A stretch of 64,000 nt of DNA. Source: Aureibaculum flavum. GTDB lineage: Bacteria; Bacteroidota; Bacteroidia; Flavobacteriales; Flavobacteriaceae. Position 1 is the first letter of the stretch; every line of letters starts with the position of its first letter. The translations under genes and the position numbers were made by a program. Shown piece by piece: positions 1 to 8,889 of the stretch. The notes below the pieces were generated by a model. The model was given only the letters and a program-made list of their open reading frames with translations, ran no database searches and was not told where the DNA came from. Where the stretch lies: NCBI RefSeq assembly GCF_016406085.1, contig NZ_JAEHFJ010000007.1, forward strand, positions 62,001 to 126,000. The letters run 5' to 3'.

Positions 1-1
1 T

Positions 2-694
2 TATACTTTTAATGATGATGATTTTCCAATTGAAAGAAATATAGAAATAGAAGCAACAACGAGTGAATATATAGCTGCCTATAGGGCGTTAACTCCGAAA
101 TTCAGTCCTATAGATTTATCAGATTATAACAGTTTGAAATTGAAGGCAAAAGGAACAGGGACGCTAATAATTAGATTAGTGAAAAAAGGTATTTCCAATT
201 GGGAAATTCAATTTAAAACTTCAATTACATTAACCGAAAATTTACAAGATTTTACGGTACCTTTTTCAGATTTCACATCTAATAATGGTGAAAGTTTAGA
301 ATTAACAGATGTAACTTCATTGGTTTTTACGATGCTTGCAGAAAGTGGTGCTAAAGAGACTAAAGAAATGAACTTAAAACAATTGCGTTTTTCAACAGGT
401 AAGACGTTGGCAGTTGAAAATGTAAACAGCAATGATAATTTATTAAACCCTATTGCTGTTCCAAACCCAATGATTAATAGTACAAAGATTCATTTTACCT
501 CAGAGCATGCTGAAAAAGTAACCTTATTGGTATATAGCCAATTAGGTTCATTGATAAAACAGGTGTCAATTCAAACCGTTGTCGGAAAAAATGAGATACC
601 TCTAAACAGAGATAATTTGTCTCCAGGTATTTATCTATGCAAGGTAAAAAGTAATTATGTCAATTATAAAACAACCAAACTAATTGTAAAGTGA
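2..694 (+). CDS. T9SS-exported protein with carbohydrate-binding-like domain, 5' end outside window
   Basis: The frame is open from base 2 to the TGA at 692-694, so only the C-terminal 230 residues are present and the true start lies upstream. The first ~130 visible residues form a beta-rich module with alternating hydrophobic strands, similar in style to the beta-sandwich modules appended to secreted glycoside hydrolases. The last ~80 residues are a type A T9SS sorting domain: VPNPMINSTKIHF, a middle strand ending in SPGIYLCKV, and a terminal TTKLIVK. The protein should therefore be exported through the outer membrane by T9SS. The catalytic part, if there is one, is not in the window, so the substrate cannot be named. 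A strong terminator follows directly. The sorting domain call is firm; the carbohydrate-binding call is an inference from fold pattern. Confidence 0.8.
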   Translation, partial: YTFNDDDFPIERNIEIEATTSEYIAAYRALTPKFSPIDLSDYNSLKLKAKGTGTLIIRLVKKGISNWEIQFKTSITLTENLQDFTVPFSDFTSNNGESLELTDVTSLVFTMLAESGAKETKEMNLKQLRFSTGKTLAVENVNSNDNLLNPIAVPNPMINSTKIHFTSEHAEKVTLLVYSQLGSLIKQVSIQTVVGKNEIPLNRDNLSPGIYLCKVKSNYVNYKTTKLIVK

Positions 695-722
695 TTATTG
701 GGGAATATTCATTAGTGTTAAG

Positions 723-751
723 GCAAAAGAGTTTCTCTTTTGCTTTTTTTT
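723..751 (+). terminator. Rho-independent terminator of the preceding T9SS cargo gene
   Basis: A perfect 9-bp stem GCAAAAGAG / CTCTTTTGC with a TTT loop is followed by a run of T. It ends the plus-strand gene that stops at 694 and does not have a T-run in the opposite direction. Confidence 0.85.
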
Positions 752-784
752 CTTGGATCTAAAAATAAATAGGAGATACTATTT

Positions 785-2845
785 CTACTTTCTAAAGACA
801 GGAGAATCAAATAAATACCATTTAAAACGAATCCCAATTTCAGTAAATGTAAAACCAGCAGCAGTGGCAGAAGCAATATTACTTCGTGTTCCGAAAATAT
901 TAGCTGCAGCACGCGATGAAAATTTATATCCTAATTTAGCTTGGATTCTGTAGGTACTTTGACTACTATCATCTTCAATATATTGCAATCCTGTGGCTGC
1001 AGTTAACTCATAAAACCATTCCTTTGGTTTGGTTATAACTTCATCTTTTATCAAATTAACAAATACCTCAACAGCATTAAATTTATTAGGACTAAAATAG
1101 ACAGTTGGTACTTGATTTTTGAAAGTAATATATTGGTAGTTTAAACCAGCCTTTAAAGAGGGTTTACTTAAAATATTATAGTATAAAGATGTGAACAATA
1201 GATTTCTTGTATTATCGTCATTTTGAGAGGTGTAATAGTATTGTGTAAACCAACCTAATTTAAAATTAGTACTTAAATTATAATTTGCATAATAGTTGTT
1301 TTGTACAATTTCACGATCTAATAATTCAGCATTAAAACTTTGTATTTCACGTTTGTAACCAATATCTAATGTCTGTAATTTAAACGGTTTAATATTAAAA
1401 GACAGGTCTGTTAATAGCTGTGTATAGTCTGTGTCATTTGCATTAGCGGCCATTATACCTGCTGTACCTCTAAAAGTGATGTTGGGTAATAGCTGATAAG
1501 CCAAACCTAAACTAAAATCATTAGAAGTAGCCTTATTATCGGTTACAGAATTACTTGTATTTCTGTAATTGTAACTACCCAATACTTTCAGTTTCGTAGA
1601 TAACGGAAATTCTAAGTTGTTGTTAAAAGCAAATGCTTCATTGTCTCCATTGTCAAAAGTATACGAAGCTTTTCCTTCATACGATGGCGTAAAACTTGTA
1701 TTTAAGTTTTTTATAAAATTTGAGGCATCTTTTTGGTTGTTATAAAACTTTAACGTGTTTTCAGCTGAGGTATATGCACCGTTATAAAAACCCAGTGCTT
1801 TTAAAGCGTTAGCTTTTCCTAAATTACCGTCAAAAGAGGTACTGTCGTTAACTAAAATTTGGTTGTAATCCGTAACACTCTTTTTAAAATCACTTTTATA
1901 AATGTTTAGCGTTGCACGTAAAGCTAATATCCAGTTTTCGTTAGTATTGGTTTTTACTAAATTAGCAATAAGATTATCTGCGGGTTTAAATTTCTTATTC
2001 CAAATTAGGGCTTGAATATGACGTTCTGTAGTAGGTTGTACAAGTGATTTGTCAGTAATTGTATCTAAACTGTTATAGGCTTGTTTGCTAAGTTCTAGAG
2101 CTTCTTTTTCTTTTCCGTTTAGGTGAGATACCAATGCCAATCCATTTAAAGCTGTTATTTTATTATTTGGTTCAGTGGCTAAAAGATCATATGTAGCTTT
2201 TGCATCATCCAACCTGTTTGCAATTAAATAAAGGTTAGCTAAGTTTAACAACGTTTCTTTGTCATTCTTAAAAAGGGTTAGGTTTTCCTTTAAAAGTGAT
2301 TCTGCTTCATTGTATTTTTGTGCTTGTTGTTTTTGATAGGCATAGCCTAAATACATATACTTTTTAGAAGTTAATGCGTTAGGATTTCCTGGTAAAACTT
2401 CTAATGCTTTGTTTACATAAACTAAAGCATCTTCGTATTCTTTTAAATTAGAAAGTGTATTGGCATAACTTAATAAAGCAGGGAAACTTTTCGGGTCTTC
2501 ATCTATCAAACTTTTAAAATAGGTTTTAGCTTTGGTAAAATTGCTATTCCATAATAAGGACTCTCCATAATTAAGTTTTACTTCAAAATCGCTAGGGTAA
2601 TCAGCCAAAAGATTTGTGAATAAGGTATTGGCTTCTTCAGGTTTTCCATTAAGTCCAATGGCACGCCCATAACATAAACGTGCAGTTTTATTATCTGGAT
2701 AGTCTTTTAAAACGGTTTGAAAAAACGTTTCCGCTTCTGCATATTTTCCTGTTTCTAAATACGTAAAACCTTCTTGCATCTCTTGAGAATAGATAACAGT
2801 AGATGCTAAAACGGAAAACAGAAGCAATAGCTTTTTCATAATCAT
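785..2845 (-). CDS. TPR plus outer-membrane beta-barrel protein, putative polysaccharide export porin (PelB/PgaA/BcsC-like layout)
   Basis: 686 residues. The N-terminus has a signal peptide (KKLLLLFSVLASTVIYSQ). Residues ~20-345 are consecutive TPR repeats with the usual pattern (GKYAEAETFFQTVLKDYPDN and relatives). From ~390 to the end come amphipathic, aromatic-rich strands ending in FTEIGIRFKWYLFDSPVF, typical of an outer-membrane barrel. A periplasmic TPR scaffold on a barrel is the architecture of exopolysaccharide exporters such as PelB, BcsC and PgaA. That comparison rests on domain order, not on a sequence match. It lies opposite the STAS, flippase and glycosyltransferase genes, which supports a role as exit pore for the polymer made there. 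The start at 2845 (MIMKK) could equally be the ATG at 2839 (MKK). Confidence 0.7.
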   Translation of the reverse strand: MIMKKLLLLFSVLASTVIYSQEMQEGFTYLETGKYAEAETFFQTVLKDYPDNKTARLCYGRAIGLNGKPEEANTLFTNLLADYPSDFEVKLNYGESLLWNSNFTKAKTYFKSLIDEDPKSFPALLSYANTLSNLKEYEDALVYVNKALEVLPGNPNALTSKKYMYLGYAYQKQQAQKYNEAESLLKENLTLFKNDKETLLNLANLYLIANRLDDAKATYDLLATEPNNKITALNGLALVSHLNGKEKEALELSKQAYNSLDTITDKSLVQPTTERHIQALIWNKKFKPADNLIANLVKTNTNENWILALRATLNIYKSDFKKSVTDYNQILVNDSTSFDGNLGKANALKALGFYNGAYTSAENTLKFYNNQKDASNFIKNLNTSFTPSYEGKASYTFDNGDNEAFAFNNNLEFPLSTKLKVLGSYNYRNTSNSVTDNKATSNDFSLGLAYQLLPNITFRGTAGIMAANANDTDYTQLLTDLSFNIKPFKLQTLDIGYKREIQSFNAELLDREIVQNNYYANYNLSTNFKLGWFTQYYYTSQNDDNTRNLLFTSLYYNILSKPSLKAGLNYQYITFKNQVPTVYFSPNKFNAVEVFVNLIKDEVITKPKEWFYELTAATGLQYIEDDSSQSTYRIQAKLGYKFSSRAAANIFGTRSNIASATAAGFTFTEIGIRFKWYLFDSPVFRK

Positions 2846-2953
2846 AGTGTAATAAATTTAATAGAAATCAGAGTTAATCATTAGTAATTAATCATTCGTC
2901 TATAGAAAACTATCAACTTAACGAAATTCAATTACCTTTTATTCTTTTAGTAT

Positions 2954-2983
2954 TGATATTTGTATCATAAATAAAGCAATATA
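2954..2983 (+). promoter_or_regulatory. Promoter-proximal element A, upstream of STAS gene
   Basis: This 30-bp stretch contains GATATTTG (one mismatch from the Bacteroidota -7 box TAnnTTTG) followed by ATCATAA and CAATATA. It matches 25 of 30 positions of the stretch 4923-4952 upstream of the glycosyltransferase gene at 4967. The ATG is 41 bases downstream of the TTTG. The similarity is seen directly; co-regulation is inferred. Confidence 0.45.
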
Positions 2984-3002
2984 AATTTAATAAATAGAAA
3001 TT

Positions 3003-3281
3003 ATGGACATTAAAATATCAAAAACGGATAATATATTTAACGTAGAAGGACAAATTAACTGGTCTACAGCAAATTATTTTAAAACGCATTTTACTATTAC
3101 GCTTAACTCTTCAAGAGAATTGACTATTGATATTAATAAAGTCTCAGAAATTGATGATAGCGGGATGTTGGCTTTAAAATCAATTTATGCAAATGCTTTA
3201 AAATGGAATAAACCATTTTCTATCGTTGGTACAAGTTCAAATGATCTCTATAAGGAATTTCGTTCTATTGACCGAGCTTAA
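3003..3281 (+). CDS. Stand-alone STAS-domain protein (anti-sigma-factor-antagonist type)
   Basis: 92 residues forming a single STAS fold. The central strand and helix are TIDINKVSEIDDSGMLALKS, and Ser53 in DDSG occupies the position that is phosphorylated in SpoIIAA-type antagonists. There is no other domain and no signal peptide, so it is cytoplasmic. Such proteins switch partners by serine phosphorylation. No cognate kinase, phosphatase or anti-sigma factor lies in the window, so its partner must be encoded elsewhere. Its position at the head of a run of polysaccharide genes recalls SypA of the Vibrio fischeri syp locus, a STAS protein that controls polysaccharide production. That parallel is by context only. 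The C-terminus is slightly short for the family. Confidence 0.75.
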   Translation: MDIKISKTDNIFNVEGQINWSTANYFKTHFTITLNSSRELTIDINKVSEIDDSGMLALKSIYANALKWNKPFSIVGTSSNDLYKEFRSIDRA

Positions 3282-3596
3282 TAAAAAACAAAATTAGGTG
3301 CAGCGTCATTTCTTTTAAACAACATGCTCTAGTTTTTATCGTTATAGAAATAATTAATTTTAGTACAGCTAAACACTTAACATACTTGTTACCATATGGT
3401 AAAGGTATAGCATTAACGAATAAAAGTAAATGCAAACGGATTCCAACTATATTATATAAAGCTTTAAAAACTTTTTATAAAATAAAGTCAAACCTCCTCT
3501 TTAAGTTTATTTAGCTCCAGTTGTAAGACACTGTACGATAGTTTCAATAATAATAAATAATTTTAAGAAGTACACTGTTTTCAAAAAAATAAACAA
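3282..3596. other. 315-bp intergenic region without a gene
   Basis: I see no coding frame, RNA gene or clear terminator here. It holds a 14-bp perfect palindrome at 3389-3402 and is otherwise AT-rich. No convincing -7 box lies directly upstream of the flippase start at 3597, so the flippase may be read through from the STAS promoter. Confidence 0.6.
3389..3402. promoter_or_regulatory. 14-bp perfect palindrome, possible operator
   Basis: TTACCATATGGTAA is its own reverse complement and is followed by AGGT. The same half-sites, spread by six bases, recur at 4859-4878 in the next plus-strand gap of this locus, again followed by AGGT. This may be a protein-binding site, but no regulator is identified. 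Confidence 0.35.
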
Positions 3597-4847
3597 ATGC
3601 AATTTATAGCCTCATTAAAATCTAAAAAAATTACTCCAGAACAATTATTTATGATAAGTGTTTTGATAGTAAATGGAGGTAATTATTTATACAATTTGAT
3701 TCTTGGTCGCTTATTAGGGCCAGCTCAATTCGCTGATGCCGCTGTTTTAATTACGTTCTTATTGGTATTAAGCTTTGCAGCAATGACTTTTCAATTGGTA
3801 ACGGCTAAATTTTCGGTCCTTTTTGAAAATGAAATTTTAAAAAGTTTTATTTCAAAAGTATACAAAAATGCCTTTGTTGTGGGTATTATTATGGGATTAC
3901 TAATAGTTGTTTTTGCCAAACAACTACAAACTCTCTTTAATACTTCATCAGCAAATATGTTTATTGTTTTTGGCTGTGGCGTGCCGCTTTATTTTTTAAT
4001 GAGTGTTAATCGTGGTGTATTTCAAGGTAAAAAGAACTTCAAATCATTATCCATTACGTATCAAGGTGAAATGCTCAGTAGATTAATTATTACGCTAGGA
4101 CTTATTTTGATTTTTGACATACAATCTTCGGTAGTAATTGCTATTGGTATAATCGCTTCTTTTGTGTTCGGACTGATACCTTTTAAGATGCCAACACTTA
4201 TACCAAAGAAAGCTTTAGCATTAAGTAAATCGCATTCAAAAGAAATAAGAGCTTTTTTTATAATCACCGTATTTTATGAATTAACCCAAATCATAATCAA
4301 TAATAGTGATATTCTATTGGTAAAACATTATTTTGAGTCGTATGAGGCAGGTTTATATGCGTCGTTAGCATTAATTGGTAGGATCGTTTATTTTATCGCT
4401 TGGATGTTTGTGATGTTACTCTTACCAACGGTAGTTCAATTAAAAAAAGATGGAAAAGAAACCGCATCTATACTTTTTAAATATGTAGGTTATATAGCCG
4501 CAATATCTATAGTTATAATAGTACTTTGCTTAAGTTTTCCTGAAACTATAATTACACTTTTATTTGGAGATAGTTATATCGCTATGGCTCCATTATTATG
4601 GAAGTATGCCATCGCTACTTCAATGTTTGCCATATCTAATATTTTCGCTTACTACTACTTGTCTTTAGATAAATATGTACCTGTTGTTATTACAGGTGTG
4701 TTTGGTGTATTGCAAATGGGATTGGTTATTTTTTTTCACGACAGTTTAGAGCAAGTAGTTCATATGCAAATAATAGCGATGTTATTATTACTAGGTATTC
4801 AATTAGCATTTTTTAAATACAATCAAATAAAGGAAAAAACGAGTTAA
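3597..4847 (+). CDS. MOP-superfamily polysaccharide flippase (Wzx/PelG-like)
   Basis: 416 residues, almost entirely hydrophobic, with about 12 predicted membrane helices. The N-terminal helix carries NGGNYLYNLILGRLLGPAQF, the LGR-x-LGP-x-F pattern seen at the start of many MOP-family polysaccharide transporters (Wzx, PelG and relatives). No soluble domain is attached. It sits between the STAS gene and a family-4 glycosyltransferase, so it most likely moves a lipid-linked glycan, or the growing polymer, across the inner membrane. The gene is separated from its neighbours by 315 and 119 bases, each gap holding a TTACCAT/ATGGTAA inverted repeat. The substrate cannot be deduced. Confidence 0.8.
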   Translation: MQFIASLKSKKITPEQLFMISVLIVNGGNYLYNLILGRLLGPAQFADAAVLITFLLVLSFAAMTFQLVTAKFSVLFENEILKSFISKVYKNAFVVGIIMGLLIVVFAKQLQTLFNTSSANMFIVFGCGVPLYFLMSVNRGVFQGKKNFKSLSITYQGEMLSRLIITLGLILIFDIQSSVVIAIGIIASFVFGLIPFKMPTLIPKKALALSKSHSKEIRAFFIITVFYELTQIIINNSDILLVKHYFESYEAGLYASLALIGRIVYFIAWMFVMLLLPTVVQLKKDGKETASILFKYVGYIAAISIVIIVLCLSFPETIITLLFGDSYIAMAPLLWKYAIATSMFAISNIFAYYYLSLDKYVPVVITGVFGVLQMGLVIFFHDSLEQVVHMQIIAMLLLLGIQLAFFKYNQIKEKTS

Positions 4848-4858
4848 TCTAAAGAAAA

Positions 4859-4878
4859 TTACCATTCAACGATGGTAA
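4859..4878. promoter_or_regulatory. Inverted repeat with the same half-sites as 3389-3402
   Basis: TTACCAT, six bases (TCAACG), then ATGGTAA, followed by AGGT. The half-sites equal those of the palindrome at 3389. It could act as an operator or form a small hairpin after the flippase stop codon; there is no T-run, so it is not a typical terminator. Confidence 0.35.
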
Positions 4879-4922
4879 AGGTTATTCTAACTAATTGTAC
4901 CTAGTTTCGAATACATAAAGAG

Positions 4923-4952
4923 TGAAATTTGCATCATAATTAATACAATATA
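4923..4952 (+). promoter_or_regulatory. Promoter-proximal element B, upstream of GT4 gene
   Basis: This is the second copy of the 30-bp element at 2954-2983, identical at 25 of 30 positions: GAAATTTG in the -7 position, then ATCATAA and CAATATA. The ATG at 4967 lies 36 bases after the TTTG. Confidence 0.45.
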
Positions 4953-4966
4953 TAAATTAAGAGATC

Positions 4967-6169
4967 ATGAAATTAGCAATCGTTACAGCATATCCTCCTA
5001 GTAAAGTTACTTTAAATGAATACGCATATCATTTAGTAAAACACTTCAGACAAAAAGAAGAAGTAACGGAATTGGTATTATTAACCGATTTTACAGAAGG
5101 TGCAAAGGATATTGAATTTACGGAAGCTGGTTGTAAGATTACGGTTAAGGAATGTTGGAAATTTAATAGCTATACAAACTTGTTTAAGGTAACTAAAGCG
5201 ATAAATAAAATGAAACCAGATGCAGTGTTGTTTAATTTACAATTTATGAAATTTGGTGATAAAAAAGTAGCTGCCGCTTTAGGTTTAATGCTACCATTAG
5301 TATGTAAGCTTAAGAAAATACCTAATGTTGTTTTACTTCATAATATCTTAGAAGAAGTAGATTTAGGAAGTGCTGGTTTTACGACTAATAAATTAATGCA
5401 AAAGATTTACGGATTTATAGGTTCTACATTAACAAGATTAATACTTCAAGCGGATACTGTTGCGGTTACTATGGAGAAATATGTGACTATACTTGAAGCT
5501 AAATATAAAGCAAAAAATGTAAAGTTAATTCCGCACGGTACATTTGAAATTCCTGAAGAACCAGATTATAAAGTACCTACAAAACCAATGCAGATTATGA
5601 CGTTTGGTAAGTTTGGAACGTATAAAAAAGTAGAGGGAATGATTGAAGCCGTTGAGAAAGTTAGAAAATCAACAGGTTTAGATCTAGAAGTTGTTATTGC
5701 AGGAACTGATAATCCAAATGTTCCCGGATATTTAGCAAAAGTGGAAGAAGATTACAAACATATTCCACAAGTACGTTTTACAGGCTATGTGGAAGAAAAT
5801 GAAGTACCAACAATTTTCAACGAAAGTGCAGTAGTTGTTTTTCCATATACTTCTACAACAGGTAGTTCAGGCGTTTTACATCAAGCGGGTAGTTACGGTA
5901 AGGCTGTAATTATGCCAGATTTAGGAGATTTAGCCTTGTTAGTACAAGATGAAGGTTATAAAGGGGAGTTCTTTGAGCCTACTTCTGTAGATAGTTTAGC
6001 AAGTGCTATTGAAAGTATCGTAACTAATGAAGCTTATAGAATAGAATTAGGTAAAGCAAATTATAAAGCGGCAACAGCATTGCCAATGAGTACAATTGCT
6101 GATATGTATTTGAATACTTTTGATACTATTATTGCTAAAAAAACAAAAGGTACTGCGGTGACTGCTTAA
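4967..6169 (+). CDS. Family GT4 glycosyltransferase (GT-B fold)
   Basis: 400 residues, no signal peptide or membrane helix, so cytoplasmic. It has the two Rossmann-like halves of GT-B enzymes: an N-terminal acceptor half (MKLAIVTAYPPSK) and a C-terminal donor half with FGKFGTYKKVEGMIEA near residue 215 and FTGYVEENEVPTIF near 275. The donor-site loop near residues 296-312 reads TTGSSGVLHQAGSYGKAVI, so the usual E-x7-E of GT4 is replaced by T-x7-H. Variants with an SSGVL loop do occur among GT4 proteins. By analogy with PelF it may polymerise or extend the glycan exported by the neighbouring flippase; the sugar is unknown. It ends three bases from the convergent glycosidase gene. Confidence 0.8.
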   Translation: MKLAIVTAYPPSKVTLNEYAYHLVKHFRQKEEVTELVLLTDFTEGAKDIEFTEAGCKITVKECWKFNSYTNLFKVTKAINKMKPDAVLFNLQFMKFGDKKVAAALGLMLPLVCKLKKIPNVVLLHNILEEVDLGSAGFTTNKLMQKIYGFIGSTLTRLILQADTVAVTMEKYVTILEAKYKAKNVKLIPHGTFEIPEEPDYKVPTKPMQIMTFGKFGTYKKVEGMIEAVEKVRKSTGLDLEVVIAGTDNPNVPGYLAKVEEDYKHIPQVRFTGYVEENEVPTIFNESAVVVFPYTSTTGSSGVLHQAGSYGKAVIMPDLGDLALLVQDEGYKGEFFEPTSVDSLASAIESIVTNEAYRIELGKANYKAATALPMSTIADMYLNTFDTIIAKKTKGTAVTA

Positions 6170-6172
6170 TCA

Positions 6173-7690
6173 TTATTGATTAGAAATATATTTGAAAGCA
6201 GGTTTGTTTTCTCCATTTTTATCTATAAAACCATAGAATTCTTGAGCTTTCTTACGCCAAGGAAGGCGGCCTACCACAGCAGTAGGTATTTCATTAAAGT
6301 CATATAAAGTCCAAGATATAAATTGTAAATTATTAGCTGCAATTATTTCTTGGACTTTTTTATGGTAGTTGGCTTGATCGTCATCAGAGCTACCAAAAGG
6401 TTTCCAAAGGCCACTATAAGACGAAATACCAAATTCTTGAAGTACTAACGGTTTGTTAGGTATTTCCGTTCTCATAATTTTTATAGCTGCATCTAATTTA
6501 TCTAAATCTTCATAGTAATGGAATGATACAATATCTACTTTATTTTTTAAAATAGAAGTGCTTTGTGTATTAGACCAACCAATAGTTACTGGGTGTATAC
6601 TGTCTACTGATTTTACTAAATCGATCATGTTATCTAACCAAGCAATTACATTTGTTTTTCCTCGCGATTTGAAATCTAAATTTGGTTCATTTTTAATATC
6701 CCAACCTAACAACGCCTTATGATTCTTTAAGGATGAAACAATAGTAGCTGCATGGTGTTGATTAAGCGTCCAATTTAAAACAGAGTAATCACCAAAAAAA
6801 TCGAAAAGAGTTACGACCACTTTCAAATTTTGAGATTCAGCTAAATCTAATACCTGTTTCAATTTATTTAGTTTCTCAGGTTTAACATGTGCTTTGCCAA
6901 AATCTTCATAGGGTACAAATATTCTGATACTGTTTAAACCTGATTTTTTTATAATTTTAAAATCCTTTTCAATAATACTGGTATCAAATTTATCTCCAAA
7001 CATATCCCATGGTGAATCTTGAGGATAATAGTTAATACCTTTTAATGATTTAAAATCTTTTGAAGCGGATTCAAATTTATTTATATCATCGGCACTTACT
7101 TCTTTTATCATATGCCTGATACGCCATAAACCATCTTCTAATAACAATATGATTTTGTAAGTAGATTTTTCTTTATTTTCTAAAACTAAGGCATCGTCCT
7201 GATAAATTCTTTTATATTCCGTAACATCTTTATCCGTAATAACAGCCAGTTTACCATCTTCACTAAAAAAATCTAGAGTAGGGTTGTGGCTTAAAGTAGT
7301 CCCTACAATTGAAATATTTTTATCATTATTTTGTTCAACAAATTCAATGATGTTTTTCCGAGCAGTTTCGGTATAATAGTCATCAATGCCAGTTAAAGAA
7401 TTGGTTTTAAAAGCAACATGTTTTACATACCATGCATCTAGATAATCATTTTGAATGGCATATAAAGTTTGATCATCCATTACTCGTCCCTCATTATTTA
7501 ATGAAGCCCATTCTAATTGAGGTAAGTATTGATCTATTTTTTTTATTTCCGTGCGTAACATTCCGCTGCGGTCTGCACCTGTATTTAAATAGCTATACAA
7601 ACTGCTAATACCAAACAATATAAAAATAATTACAGCGATGTAAGATAACACTAGAGTACCACGCAATATGTTTCTGTTTATACCTCTCAT
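6173..7690 (-). CDS. Membrane-anchored clan GH-A (GH5-like) glycosidase with NTF2-like N-terminal domain
   Basis: 505 residues. One membrane helix near residues 12-30 is not followed by a clear cleavage site, so the protein is probably anchored facing the periplasm. Residues ~60-200 look like an NTF2-like cone ending in KIILLLEDGLWRIRHMIKE. Residues ~215-505 form a TIM barrel of clan GH-A with the acid/base Glu335 in DIKNEPN and the nucleophile Glu419 in VLQEFG; both are present, so it should be active. Last gene of a three-gene operon, overlapping the Ig-like gene by four bases (ATGA). A polymer-trimming hydrolase inside a biosynthesis locus is common (PslG, PelA, BcsZ). The exact GH family and substrate are uncertain. 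Confidence 0.75.
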   Translation of the reverse strand: MRGINRNILRGTLVLSYIAVIIFILFGISSLYSYLNTGADRSGMLRTEIKKIDQYLPQLEWASLNNEGRVMDDQTLYAIQNDYLDAWYVKHVAFKTNSLTGIDDYYTETARKNIIEFVEQNNDKNISIVGTTLSHNPTLDFFSEDGKLAVITDKDVTEYKRIYQDDALVLENKEKSTYKIILLLEDGLWRIRHMIKEVSADDINKFESASKDFKSLKGINYYPQDSPWDMFGDKFDTSIIEKDFKIIKKSGLNSIRIFVPYEDFGKAHVKPEKLNKLKQVLDLAESQNLKVVVTLFDFFGDYSVLNWTLNQHHAATIVSSLKNHKALLGWDIKNEPNLDFKSRGKTNVIAWLDNMIDLVKSVDSIHPVTIGWSNTQSTSILKNKVDIVSFHYYEDLDKLDAAIKIMRTEIPNKPLVLQEFGISSYSGLWKPFGSSDDDQANYHKKVQEIIAANNLQFISWTLYDFNEIPTAVVGRLPWRKKAQEFYGFIDKNGENKPAFKYISNQ

Positions 7691-8889
7691 AGCTTCGTGT
7701 TAATGAATGATTTTTCAATTTTAGCAGCTTTAATTTTTAAGGTATATGTTTTACTTGGAAACGTGTTTTTATCTAAAGTAAAAATAGCATAACCATTTGA
7801 AGAACTTTTAGAGAGTGTTTTTAGCTTTTGATCATTTTTGTAAACCGAAAGTAATACTTCCAAGCCATCAGGTATCATCTGATCCATAAAGCTTTTTAAT
7901 GGTCCAACGGTTATGGTTCTGTTATCTTCAGCAAACGTTACTTGAAAATCTGAAATAATAGACTTGTATGATAATTCTATCACATCACTTTCTGCCATTC
8001 CTTCGATAATGGCTTTTACAGTCCAATTTTCCTCGTGATCCGGATGAATCATTTTGGCAAATGCAATTCCATTGAGAGTAGTGCCAGATGTTTTTAAAAT
8101 ATTTTTTGAAGTGTTGGTTATAAAAAAGTTAACAAAAGTACCATCACTAACTATATTTCCATAGGTGTCTTTTATAATAGATGTTGAAAAAGTAGTGATT
8201 TGATTACCGTCGGAATAGTCATGATTTCTTTCAGATGAAATACTGAAATTTGTCGGAATTCCTGGCATAACATTGATAGTATTTTCCTTAGAGTTTAAAC
8301 CCAAACACTCAGAAGACACTAAAATTCTTCCTGTTTTTGATTCTGAATATATGTTTGTATAGGCAATTCTATTTTTCATAATGATGGTATCATCATTTTC
8401 ATTTTCCAAAAATTGATGCTTTACGGTCACCTTTGTGCTGTCAGCTAATGGGTTGTCATAAATATCTGTTGGAATAACAACGAACATTGAATAATCTGAA
8501 CCACCAGCAGCGATACTTGGAGGACCTAAATAAATTTCAAGTGTTTCTGTTTTTTGTTTTGGATGTATGTAGAATTTTCCTGAAAGTGATTGATTACCTA
8601 ATAATTTCCAGTTTACAATTCCCGTTTTGTTAGAGATTAACTCAGGGATGTTAAAATTTAATATCTCAGAATCTGTTTCTGATTTAATAACAGTAGAACC
8701 ATAGCTATTACTTACATAGAGTCTAGGTTTTTCTTCATTCGTATTTGAGAATTTTAAAATAATAGGGTTTCCAGCTACATATGCTGTGTTTTTGGTAAGT
8801 AGCTGAAAATTTTCCATAGTACTGCTAGAAGGTATTGCTAGCAAAGCTAACAATCCCGAAATTATCAGATATGTGAATTTTATTTTCAT
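7687..8889 (-). CDS. Exported Ig-like repeat protein of the glycan operon
   Basis: 400 residues with an N-terminal signal sequence (MKIKFTYLIISGLLALLAIP) and no cysteine lipobox. The rest is all-beta: at least two invasin/Big_1-like modules can be seen (PSIAAGGSDYSMFVVIPTD..., and PTNFSISSERNHDYSDG... with DTYGNIVSDGTFVNFFI), the DxxGNxxxDGT signature being typical of such domains. I do not recognise a catalytic site. Both neighbours overlap it (one base upstream, four downstream), so translation of the three genes is probably coupled. A structural or glycan-guiding role in the periplasm next to the GT-C protein and glycosidase is an inference; no specific family name can be given. Confidence 0.65.
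   Translation of the reverse strand: MKIKFTYLIISGLLALLAIPSSSTMENFQLLTKNTAYVAGNPIILKFSNTNEEKPRLYVSNSYGSTVIKSETDSEILNFNIPELISNKTGIVNWKLLGNQSLSGKFYIHPKQKTETLEIYLGPPSIAAGGSDYSMFVVIPTDIYDNPLADSTKVTVKHQFLENENDDTIIMKNRIAYTNIYSESKTGRILVSSECLGLNSKENTINVMPGIPTNFSISSERNHDYSDGNQITTFSTSIIKDTYGNIVSDGTFVNFFITNTSKNILKTSGTTLNGIAFAKMIHPDHEENWTVKAIIEGMAESDVIELSYKSIISDFQVTFAEDNRTITVGPLKSFMDQMIPDGLEVLLSVYKNDQKLKTLSKSSSNGYAIFTLDKNTFPSKTYTLKIKAAKIEKSFINTKL

Noticed and set aside
753-953. Open frame on the plus strand opposite the barrel gene
   Set aside because: It lies antisense to the C-terminus of the 686-residue barrel protein, has no start signal and no recognisable content.
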